From: a virus
Strand: one strand, 5' to 3'
Virus record (IMG/VR): IMGVR_UViG_3300043788_000049
Coordinates: 23,272 to 87,271 of that record
DNA length: 64,000 bases
The notes beneath the pieces are model-generated. The model worked only from the letters and a program-made list of their open reading frames with translations. It searched no databases and was not told the DNA's origin. The position numbers and the translations under genes were made by a program. This document shows positions 53,218 through 63,900 of the stretch, one piece after another. How positions within the stretch are numbered: the first letter of the stretch is position 1; each line of letters begins with the position of its first letter.

Positions 53218-54120
53218 TCATTGCGCGACGAGCGGGCCGAGTTGCCGCCAGGGGTTAAACGGAAGGAATGGCGTATAGACAACGACGATGAGGCCCGCAG
53301 CGCCGGCATTGCCGGTCCCGCCGCTTGTCGTGCCGCCGCCGCCATAGAGCGTGCCGGGGACGCCGTTTCCGAAGGTCGAGTTGTTGGCGGTGCCCGCACC
53401 ACCATTGCCGCCGCCTGGGCCGTGCGTTCCATCGTAGGTTTGTTTCGTCGCGCCGGCCGCGCCGTTCCCATCGAGTGTTGCTAAGGGGCCGCCGCCACCG
53501 CCGCCACCGCCATTGAGGCCCGCCGTCGCAGCCACAATTGACGTTCCGCCAGCAGCGTTAACGCCACTGCCGCCCGTGCCACCCGTCCCCCCCGACCCGC
53601 CGGTTGTCGATGAACCAGCGGTGACGCCGGTTCCTCCGTCTGCGCCGCCACCGCCGCCGCCAGCTCCAGGAGTGACGCCGCCCGTGCCGCCAGCGACGCC
53701 GCCTACTTCGCCATCCGCATTGGTTCCGCCTGCGCCGCCGCTGCCATCGCCGCCCGAGGTCGTTCCGCCTGCCCCGCCGCCTGCGCCGCCGGAATGTTTA
53801 TTCGTCCCGGTTCCGCTCGCCGCCGCGCCACCCGCGCCGCCATTGAGACCGGAGGAGACGCCTGCCCCGCCTTTCGCGACGACGGCCGATCCGTTCCATG
53901 TAGTGTCGCCACCGGGACTTGTGCCCGCTGCAACGCCGGCTGCGCCGACGACATAGTTAATCGTGCCGGGGGTAATCGTCTCATTCGGCGTCTGCGACCA
54001 AGCGCCGGCGCCGCCGCCCGTTCCGGCCTGATCGCCACCACCGGCGCCAATGCAATCGGGCGTGACCGGAGAGACCGGGAATGGCGAGGAAGTGCCCGAT
54101 GTGATGATGACCTGCGTCAT
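53218..54120 (-). CDS. glycine-rich tail adhesin
   Basis: A 300-residue protein starting at Met 54120 (ATGA overlap). After 20 residues the sequence is almost wholly Gly/Ala/Thr with repeated G-G-A-G-G and G-G-G-G-G-G-A blocks, ending Y-G-G-G-G-T-T ... G-A-A-G-L-I-V-V-V-Y-T-P. This is the pattern of phage glycine-rich receptor-binding or fibre-tip domains (polyglycine helix sandwiches). Ends in a short Trp/Pro tail. Confidence 0.65.
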   Translation of the reverse strand: MTQVIITSGTSSPFPVSPVTPDCIGAGGGDQAGTGGGAGAWSQTPNETITPGTINYVVGAAGVAAGTSPGGDTTWNGSAVVAKGGAGVSSGLNGGAGGAAASGTGTNKHSGGAGGGAGGTTSGGDGSGGAGGTNADGEVGGVAGGTGGVTPGAGGGGGGADGGTGVTAGSSTTGGSGGTGGTGGSGVNAAGGTSIVAATAGLNGGGGGGGGPLATLDGNGAAGATKQTYDGTHGPGGGNGGAGTANNSTFGNGVPGTLYGGGGTTSGGTGNAGAAGLIVVVYTPFLPFNPWRQLGPLVAQ

Positions 54121-54590
54121 CCGACCAACCAATGCCAACTACGCCCCAACCAGCCTTCCTTATGCGGAGGGGTCAGAACGCCCTTGACGAGCCTCCAATC
54201 GAAGCCGGCCTCGGGATGCTGAACGAGAACGTGACCTGGGCCTATGTGCTCGCCGCTATCGCCGCAGGTCGGATCGGCGTGGATGAAATTCACCACATGG
54301 CCGTCAGGGTGAACAACCGCATGGCGGCTTGCCATTGGGTCGGGCGCTTTGGCGAACCCTGCGTGCTGGGCGACATGATCGTTGAGCGCATGGGCGTGCG
54401 GGAACCCGTCGTAGGTCGCGTGGTCGAGGTAGACCATCCCCTCGCCGGGATGGAGCCGTTCTTCGTGCCACGCATATTCGCCATCGTCATCTGCATCGAT
54501 CACGCGGCGGCGCTCGCCGGTCGCTTTCGAATAGACGACGAGGTTCTTGGTTGCGGTAGGGCGAAGATGGCGGGTGAGATGGCGGGTCAT
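54117..54590 (-). CDS. hypothetical virion-region protein
   Basis: A 157-residue protein rich in His (H-A-H-A-L-N-D-H-V-A-Q-H), with a beta-type N terminus (K-N-L-V-V-Y-S-K-A-T-G-E-R) and V-V-H-P-D-G-H-V-V-N-F-I-H. Overlaps both neighbours by four bases. Unknown; the His clustering might bind metal. Confidence 0.5.
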   Translation of the reverse strand: MTRHLTRHLRPTATKNLVVYSKATGERRRVIDADDDGEYAWHEERLHPGEGMVYLDHATYDGFPHAHALNDHVAQHAGFAKAPDPMASRHAVVHPDGHVVNFIHADPTCGDSGEHIGPGHVLVQHPEAGFDWRLVKGVLTPPHKEGWLGRSWHWLVG

Positions 54591-54997
54591 AGCCTGAAGA
54601 TCGTCTTACCTGATTCCCAGCCGATATGAACGTCACCCGCCTGTGGCGAAAAGGGAAATTTGCCGCTACCGAGGGTGTCAATATGGGCGATCAGCCGGCT
54701 CGTGGCTCGGGAGCCGGTATCCTGGTAGACGACGATGAAATCGACGGAGGCCGCATCGACCGCCTCGATGACGACGCTATTGGCGCAGGCGACGCCGTTC
54801 TCCCCCGTCTTGCCCGTCAACACGACGCTCTTGGACACCACCGCCGCGCCGAGGTCGGCCAGAAAGCGATCCTTCTGGATATTGGCCTTGCGCTGCTTGC
54901 CATCGCAGAGGACCGCGCAGATTTTGTCCTCCAGCCACTTAATCTGGCCGCAGAGGAAGGCTTCACGCCCTTTCTCAAAGAGACTGTTCGCCATCAT
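54587..54997 (-). CDS. conserved small structural protein
   Basis: A 136-residue protein: S-L-F-E-K-G-R-E-A-F-L-C-G-Q-I-K-W, D-R-F-L-A-D-L-G-A-A, L-T-G-K-T, G-V-A-C-A-N-S-V, Y-Q-D-T-G, L-I-A-H-I-D and G-W-E-S-G-K-T-I-F-R-L at the end. This order is characteristic of a conserved small structural protein found in many tailed phages near tail genes. Function unknown. Confidence 0.6.
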   Translation of the reverse strand: MMANSLFEKGREAFLCGQIKWLEDKICAVLCDGKQRKANIQKDRFLADLGAAVVSKSVVLTGKTGENGVACANSVVIEAVDAASVDFIVVYQDTGSRATSRLIAHIDTLGSGKFPFSPQAGDVHIGWESGKTIFRL

Positions 54998-57900
54998 TCG
55001 ATCCTTGCGCCAGTGATCATGCCGGTTTCGTCGCGTGAGAAAGAGACCTTCGTCTTGTTCTCGGCTCCGACCGTCGCCCCGGTGATGAAGCCATTCTCAT
55101 CGCGAGAGAAGGAGACGCTCTTGGCCCCGCCCTCCATGCACTTGACTGCGGCCTTATAGGCTTTCTCAAGCTGGTCCGCCATTTCTTGGGTCATGACGTG
55201 AGGCGGTTCGGGGACGCCAGCCTCTTTCGCGGTGCGCGCGGCGGCGGCGATTTCCTCATCGGTCGCCAGCAAGCGGTCGTAGACGCCGCGCATTTCTTCG
55301 GAGATCGGACGCCCAAGGCGCAAGAGGCCACGGTAAATCTTGCGCAGCCAGTCCTTGAACATCTCGAAGACGCGGGCGAGGCCTTCCGATGGAGCTTTCC
55401 CTGAGGCCAGATAGTCCTCGAAGCCATCAGAGAACTTTTCGCGGTGTTCTGGCGTGAGGCTCTCGCGGTCTTTGGCTCCCACAAAGGCTAGCGCCGTGGC
55501 GGCGTCTGCCTTGATCTGGGGTGAAGCGTCCGGCGCGGAGGCATCCTCCAGCAGCTCGTCGAACCAAAGATGCGAACCCTCGTGCATGACTGTCGAGGCG
55601 TCCGCCGTCTCGAACAGCTTGATGATCCGCTGGTTGCCCTGGAAGGTGATGGCCCCGCGCTGCGCGCCGCCGGGTAGCGCCGGCCCTTGAGCCAATTCCT
55701 TCTCAGTCTCCGGCTCGATCGTCGCCGCGGGGTTCGGCGCCTTCATCGAATCGGATAGCGCTTTGATCTTCTGAAGCGTCTGCTGGTATTCGGCCTCCTT
55801 CGGCCATTTGCCGGCGGCCAGCTTTTCGAGCTTCTCGAGGTCCTTGCGCCGATCGGCCAGCGCCGTCTCGGTCGCCTTGGCCCTGCTGGCGATATTGCCC
55901 AGGAGGTTCTCAAAACGCCGGATCAGGCCGCCGGGGTCCGTCTCCTTATTAAGTATGGTCTGGGTCGGCGAGCCATAGGGGTCCGTGCCCTTGAGCATCG
56001 GCGTGCCCTTTAGATAGAGCCCGTCGCTGTCGTATTGGGTCTGGACCTGCATCTGCATTTCAAAGCCGGACAACTCGCCCAGGTTGATGATTTTGGGCGT
56101 GTAATAGCGGCTGGCGTCCAGAGCCAGCACGGTCTTGAGGATGGCTTCGCCAGCCGCCTTGCGCTCGGTGATCACCTTGCCGCCGACCGTGATCTTGAAC
56201 TTGTCGCCGGCAAGGTCCTGCACGCGATCGCCGTCGGCCTTCTCGGTCGGCAGGCGCTCCTCGTAGGTGGCGATGGCCGCGCGACTGGCGTTGATCTGCC
56301 AGGAGGCGCGATCGACGTTCTGCTTATGCGCGCGCCGCTGGGCGGAGAGTTGCCGAGCCTGCCGATCGAGTTCCGCCAATTCCATGATGCGAGTATCGCC
56401 GGAGGCCGCCGCCTTCATTTCCGCCGCCTCGGGGAGCGGGTTGTCGATGTCCTCGGCGTGGCGCGAGCCCTTGGCGCCCGACAAGACTTGGCTGATGAAC
56501 TTCGACTTCGTGTCGAGCTTTTGCCACATGAAGGCGTCGAACGAGCGCTTGGTCACGTAGCGGAAGATTTGCACCTGCTTGTTGAGGTTGCCTTGGCGGA
56601 CAATGCGCCCGTCGCGCTGTTCGACCTCCGCCGGCTTCCATGGCGCATCCAGATGGTGCATCGCGATCAGGCGATCCTGAACGTTAGTGCCGACGCCCAT
56701 CTTTCCCGACGAGCCGATAAGGACACGAATATCGCCAGCGCGGACCTTCTTGAATAAGCGCCCCTTGGCAGCATCGTCCTTGGCGTCGTGGATCGCCGCG
56801 ATCTGCTCCGCAGGAATGCCCTTATCGACCAAGCGCTGTTTGATGTCGGCATAGAGGTCAATCTTGGGTTGTTCGATCTGCGCCGGGTCGCCCATCTCAT
56901 CCTCGATAGGCTTCTTTGCCGCCACTTTGGTCTGCGGCACGCCCATGTCGAGGAAGACCATCTGGACAGTGCCCGGCTCTTTGCCCTTCTTCCAAATCTC
57001 GTGAATATTTTTAACAGCGAGCGCGATCTTGCCTTTGGGGTTGAAATCGAAATTAGGATCGATAAGGCGACCGTCCGTCGCAACCTTGCGTCCGGCCGTC
57101 ACGACCGAGAGCATGTTCGGTTGGCCCTTCTCAGGCCGCTTGCCTTTCAGACTCTCCGCCAATTCCACGAGCTTCTGAATGTGCAGTTCTTCCTCTTCCG
57201 AAGGGGTCGCTTGGACAATCTCAATCCCTGGTCCGCCCGCTTTGGTCCGAACCTCGGGCCGCGGCAGTTTGAGCATGTCCGCCGTCTTGGTGTCGGCGAT
57301 CTCGGAATAGAGGCTGATGAGTTCTGGAACGTTGACGAATTTCGAGAAGGACGAGACTTCCTTGAAGGTCCGGCCGTCCGCTGAAAGCTCCATGTTGTTG
57401 ACGACCTTGCCGAAGGTCGAGGCCCAGGCATCGAAGTTCTCCAGCCCCGCTTCCTTCAGACGGTCGAGTTCGAGATAGCGCATCATCGTCCAGAGTTCGG
57501 CCATCGTGTTGGAGACGGGAGTGCCGGTCGCGAACACCGCTGATCGGCCGGGGCGCTTTTGTTCGAGGTAGCGGATTTTGAGGAACAGGTCCTCAGCCCG
57601 CTGGCTGTCGCCCTGGGCGAGACCCTTAACATTCCCTAACCTACTGGAAAAATACAGATTTTTGAAAAAATGCGATTCGTCGATTACCAAATGATCGATC
57701 CCGGTCTCTTCAAATGAAACGCCAGTGTCCTTGCGTTCCTCGTTCAGGAGCTTTTGCAGCTTGTCCTCCAGTTTCTTCTTGGCCTTTTCGAGCGCCTTGA
57801 CCGTCGGCGAGCGCTTGTCATCGGTGTCGGCAATCTCCGCCTTGCGCGCCCGCTCCAATTCGTCGAGTTGCTCCTGGATGAAATTCTGCCGATGCTCCAA

Positions 57901-60900
57901 GCTTGTGTTGATACGCCCGAAGGCGGAATGGGTCATAATGACGCCATCCCAATCGTTCGCTGCGACCTTGGCGATAAACGCCTTCCGGTGCTCTCTAGTC
58001 ATTTCCTCCTTCTGAGCAACCAGAATTTTGGCGTTTGGATAGGCTTCGATGAACTCTCGGGCGAATTGCTCCAGCATATGGTCGGGGATAGCAAAAGCGC
58101 CTTTATTGATGAGCCCTAAGCGCTTCTGTTCCATCACAGCGGCAATGCTCGTGACGGTTTTTCCACTTCCAACACTGTGCGCCAGAAGCGTATTTCCACT
58201 CTGGACAATGCGCCAAACTGCATCCTTCCGATGCTTACGATCGGCGAATTTGGGATTGAGGCCGGGGAAGGTCTGGTGGGCGCCGTCGAATTGCCGCGGG
58301 ACGAGGTTGTTGTAGGTCCGATTGTAGATGGCCTCCAGGCGCTGCGCGCGCTCCGGATCGGCGAAGGCCCAGGCGTCGATGCCGCGCTCCGGGTCGCCGG
58401 TGAAGGCTTCCTTGAGCGCCTCGACGCGCACGCGCGCCGCCTCGGTTGCGCCTTGGTCGACCTCATAGACATCAGGATTGCTGCTGACGTGGTTCCGGAC
58501 GGTGATCTGGCGGTTGTTGATCGCAGCGTCGATCACATCGTCCACGCTCACCCGGTCGGTCCCGTAGGTGGTGTGGGCAGAGGATGAATACTGGCCGTGC
58601 TTGACCTTCCAGCCGCCGGTGACGGGAATGGTCGAAATCCGGGTGTTGTAGCCGCCGATCTCCTTGATGAACGCCTCGTAGACGTCCGCCGGGATCCATG
58701 GGGCCCCGAACTGCGCCATGATGTCCGTGCCGGTCAACGGGGTCGGCTGAACCTTCTCCAAGGCCGCGACATTGCGTGAGTAGGCCGGGTCGCCATCGGC
58801 AATGACGCGGGCCTCTTCGAGCTTCTTGACCACATCGCCGGAGAGATAGCGGTCCGCCGGCTCCCATTGCCGCCCGTTCGGGTTCTGGAAGATCAGATCG
58901 CCTAGCGCTTTCGCGGCGGCTTCCTCGCTCCCGACATTGAGCATCTGGCCGATCTGTTGCAGATCGACGCGGCCGGTGGCGTCGAGCGTCGCCGCGAGCG
59001 CATCGGCGGGGCCATTGATCTGGCGCTCCTTCGGCGGGGCGATGATGTCCTTCTTCTGAATGTCGGCGGGCTTGGCCGTGCCCGTCTCGGCGTCATATTG
59101 CTCGATCGCCGCGACCTTCCAGGAATCGGGGTCATCCTTGAATGGCGCGAAGTTTGGCGTCTTGGTGATCGTGACCGGCTCGCCCGCGCGCGTGAGGCGC
59201 TTGGTGGTCTTTGTTTCTTCCTTGTTGATCGGGCCATGCGCCTTGACGAACTGGTCATAGGCTTCGCGGAGTTGCTTGCGGAGAGCATCGGCCTTGTCGC
59301 CACCCGAGAGTTGCTCCTTGAGCAAGTCGTTGACGATATCGCGAATGCCGGAGAGCTTCTTGACCCTGCTTTCGTCATCCCCGGATAGCCTCTGCTCGAC
59401 GCCGCGGCCCTGCTCGCGCCGATAGACCTTGCCGCCCTTCGAGAAGTAGGCCCCTTCCTTGGAGGCTCCCGGCTCAATATCGCGCTGGTCGATGACGGGC
59501 GGCCGCGGCGAGCCTCTGGGGACGAAGGCTCCTTCCCGCATGGTCGCGCCAGCGCCGTGGATTGCCATTCCAAGGTCCTGCGGGTCGCCTATTAGCACCG
59601 GCTCATTCTTGGCATACATCGAGCCCATCAACCGCATCTCGCCCAGCATCATCTTCGGATGGTCGGCAAAATACTCGTTGATCTTGACCGGCCCCTCGGG
59701 AGTCGAAATCTCCTTGAGATTGGTCCAGTTCTCGCCCGGATAGTCCGGCTCGCCGGGGACCTTCTTGCGCAGAAAGATAATGTCGGTCGTGACCTCGGTG
59801 CCGGCATTCCCCGCGAATGCGCCCTTGTCTCCGCCGGGCAGGCGAATAGCGCCAACGAAATCCGCCGTCTTGGAAAGCTCGCGGCGTGTTCCCGCGTCCA
59901 CGCGATCCATCGTGTAGCGCGACGTGATGAACGAAACGACGCCGCCGGGGCGAACCTTATCGAGCGACTTGACGAAGAAGAAATCATGGATCGGATAGGA
60001 GCCGTAGGGCTTTTCGGTCAGATTGAAATTGCCGAACGGCACGTTCGAGATTGCGAGGTCGAAGTAATTGCTGGGCCGCTTCAGCGTCTCGAAGCCCTGG
60101 ACGTTAATGTCAGCATCCCCGTAGAGCGCCTTGGCGATCCGGCCGGTCAGCGAGTCCAGCTCCGTCGCGGTCCAGGCGGTGCGGCTCGCGAGGCTGTCGG
60201 GGATCAGGCCGATGAAGTGCCCAACGCCCGCGGCCGGTTCGAGCGCGAGGCCGCCGTTGAACCCCAAATGCTGGAGAGCGCCCCAGATGCCGCGGATGAC
60301 GTCGGGAGACGTGTAATGGGCATTGAGGGTCGAGGCGCGCGCGGCGGCGTATTCCTCATCGGTGACGAGCGCTCGGAGGGCGTCGCGCTGCTGCTTGAAC
60401 TCGGGCCCACGGTCGGAGAACATCTTTTGGGCGAACGCGCCCCAGCCGGTGTATTTGACGAGGGTCGCCTTTTCCTCCGGCGTCGCCTCGCGCGCCTCGT
60501 CCTCGATCAGCTTGAGAACCCGGATGGCGTCGATGTTGGCGTTGATCTTCGTCTTGGGGCCACCGACGCCGACTTGGTCATCGGGAGTGATGCGATAGTT
60601 CGAGCGGGTGCGCTCCGCGATCTTCTCCTCGGCCTCGGCTAGTCCTGCGCCTCGGGGGTCGGTTGATGGATCTGGTCGTGCCTCACCTGCTCCTGGACCT
60701 CCGCTTGGCGGCTTTGTAACTCCCTCACTCGGTCCAGGTAGGGCAGCTTCTGCACCTCCGGCTTGTTGTGGTGCTCCGCCATCAGGTGCTCGTCCATCTC
60801 CGACGCCGAGTTCCCCACCCCCTCCAGATAGCTCTGGAGGTTTCCGGATGCGCTTAGGTCTTTGAGGACGTGCGGCATTGCCTCCTTCAGGTATTGGTGG

Positions 60901-63900
60901 TGCTCCTGGCCGTATCTCTCCGCCGTCGGGTTGTTGAACATTGGCTTCCTCGCCAGTCGGGATGGGTGCGGGCTCGGTTATCCCCGGTCCCCACTCAGGG
61001 TCCTTGTTCCAGGCGTTGTCGTAAAGCTGCCGTCCCAACGCCATCACGTCCTTGTAGTGAGCGAGATTGGCGGGGTCTGACAGATCGAGGCGCTTGACCG
61101 GCTGTCGGATCGCATGGGCCTTTCTCATCACCTCGGCGATCGGCTTCGGGACGATCTGCAATTCCGCTGACGTGCCGTCCCCCAGACCGACTTGCAGGTG
61201 ATAAGCCCGGTAGCCCTCCTTGCTCGTCTCCATGGAGCTTTCAGCTTCCAGGACGCCGCCGGTGCGGTCGAGCTTGGCTAGGATTTCATCCATCGCGGCG
61301 CGAGTGTCGACGACGATGCGCGCGCCGAGGTAATCGGAGATTGTCGAGGCCGGGCGCCCCTTGACCTTGATCTTCTGCTCTAGGCCGGACTTGTCCTTGA
61401 CGCGGCTGTTGTAGACATGGGCGCCGTCGATGCCCGCGACCAATTGGCGCAACCCCTCGTCCAGCCGGGGTTTATTCTCTTCCGCAGCGGCATGGAGGGC
61501 TTGCCAATCGTTGCTCCCCTGAATAATTAATTTATTGGTGGAAGGGTCAATGTCTCCCAACCGGAAATCCGAAAATCGAGTGATCGCCGGCCCCTCGAAG
61601 ATTGATGGCGGCATTTCGCGGGTGATTGAACTGCCCAACGGCTCGGGCAGGGTCGAAACTTGGAAGCCCGGCGTCGGCTGGGTCGAGGGCGGCGCTTCGC
61701 CGGATGAATTTATCGGGGCGATGCCGGTATCCAAGGCATTGGCCGCGAGAGCCGGCATTCCCTCATCCGAACTCTGAGCCAGCCGGATTTCGACATTCTG
61801 CTTCGAATAGAGGTCCCAGGCGTCGCCCGCGCCGGTGCGCGCCGCGCGCGCGTTATAGCGGGCCGCCCAGACCGTCGCCGCTGCGTCTGCCACCGCTGGG
61901 TCCGTGCCCCCCGCGATCAGCTTCCGCCGCACGTCCTCGTAAACCATCTGGGAAGGCCCAGGAGGGGCAACGGGCGGCGCGGTGGCTAGATCAGCCTCCA
62001 ATGCCTTCGCCTGCTCCTGGCGGCCTTGCGGCGTGTCCAGATCGGGTGTTTCCGGCTCGGCGTCGGTGCGATCGAGGTCCGTGAGGTTGAAACCGTCCCT
62101 GGCGATCAGTTTCGCCACTTCATCGAGAAAGACGCGCGCGGCCTTACGGGGCTCCATCCCATCCACCACGCTCGACGCCGCGCGGTTCAAGGCCGCCGAA
62201 ATCGGCCCCGATCGGGTGGCAAGTTTCTGGAGCAATTGCCCAAGCTGCGCGGCTTGCTCGGCGCGGTCGGCATTGGTGTCGACAAGAACATTCCCCTGGC
62301 CCTCGATCCGCTCCGCCTCGCGCGCCAGAGTGGCGAAGATGCGCTTGTCCTCGCTGATGAGCGACATCGCGGCGCCGTAGACCTGCGCGCGCTCCTGGTA
62401 GAGCGAGCGGGTCACTTCCTCCTTGCCGAATAGCGTCTCCTGGACTTCCCTGGCGAAGCCGGCCGAATTGGCGTCGGCAATCATCATCCGGGCTTCGTTC
62501 TCGTTTTGCGGCTTGAACTTCGCCAATTCCCCCATGACCGCCGCATGGTTCTCCTTGCCCGGCATCATATTGCCGACCAGGGCCGCGTGGTTCTGCGGCA
62601 CAACGCCGTTGAGCGTCATTTCCCAAGCGGGGTCCGAAAGTTCGGAGAGGCCCTTGGCCTGCCGCAGTTTGCCCGACGTGATCGGCAGGCTGTCGTCCCA
62701 CATATCCGGGCGGTCGCGGAAGACGCGCGCAGTGTCGAGCGCATCGCCAGAGCCTTCCTGGATATTCTTCTTCGCCGAGATTGCGCGGGCATCGGCTGGC
62801 GTCCAGCCGTCCTTCTCACGCAAAAGAGCGCCGGTCATGCGGATCGATGATGTCAAGTTTTCCGCCCTCAGATGCGTCTCTTCCGGGCGCTTTGTTTGAG
62901 CGGCATTCTGGGCGATTTCCTGGGCTTCTCTCCTACCGACATAGCGGCCTTTGGAGGTAATGAAGCCGTCCAAGCCGATGGCGTCGATGTCCTTTATGTC
63001 GATCCCGGCGGCCATCGCCTTCGCATAGGCATCAGAGTGAAGAGGCCCTGTGAATACGCGACCATCCTTGGCCTTGATCGCCGATGAGACAATGCGCTCA
63101 GGACCTGTGGCCTCTTGTTCGGACAGAAGCCGCTTCGCCAGCCCAAGGCGCTGATGGCCATCAACAATGGTCCGCGTCCCATCGGCGCTTTCGTAAACGA
63201 CGACGTTCCCCGCCGCGAGCGGGTCCCAGCGCTGCACGCCCGAGAGCCGATCCGTCACGCCCTGCTGGTTGGCCCCGCCCTTATATTGGAACGCCTGGGC
63301 GTCGGTGCCGAGAGTGCGGGGATCGAAGCTCGTATAGGTGATCGGCTTCCCCTCGACCATTTCGGTGTGGCCGGCGGCGCGCTCGGGAAAGCCCTGGTGA
63401 TCCGGGATGACGGCGATCGGCCCGGCCGGCGGCGCGTGCATCGGCGGCTGCGGCGGCGCGACAATGTCCGGGTTCTCAGCGTGCCGGACCATTCCCTCGT
63501 AGGAGCGGAGGTTTTCTTCCGCCGGCACGCCGGGGACTGCCGGCGGCGAGGCAAGGTGATCGTTCTCGGCCCGATCGACGAGGCCGTGGTTGGCGGAGGT
63601 CTGCGGGGCTTCGCGATCGGCGGCGGCGGGCGGGACGAAGGGCTTCGGCGGTCCAGGCAACGCCTTGGGAGGGCCGGTGGGCGCGGTTGGCGGCGCGGGC
63701 TCCTCGACCTTCGGGGGCTTTCCCGTCGCCGCGGCGCGCGCGGCCTCACGGGTCGAACCGACCGGCAGCCCGTTATCTTTCTCCCAATCCGCGACGCTAT
63801 CCCAGAATTGCTTGGCTCCCGGCGATGTGTCCTCGCCTCCATTCTGGGCCATGCGGATGAAGTGGTTGATCCCAGCCTGACCGAGAAGGCGCCCAACTTC

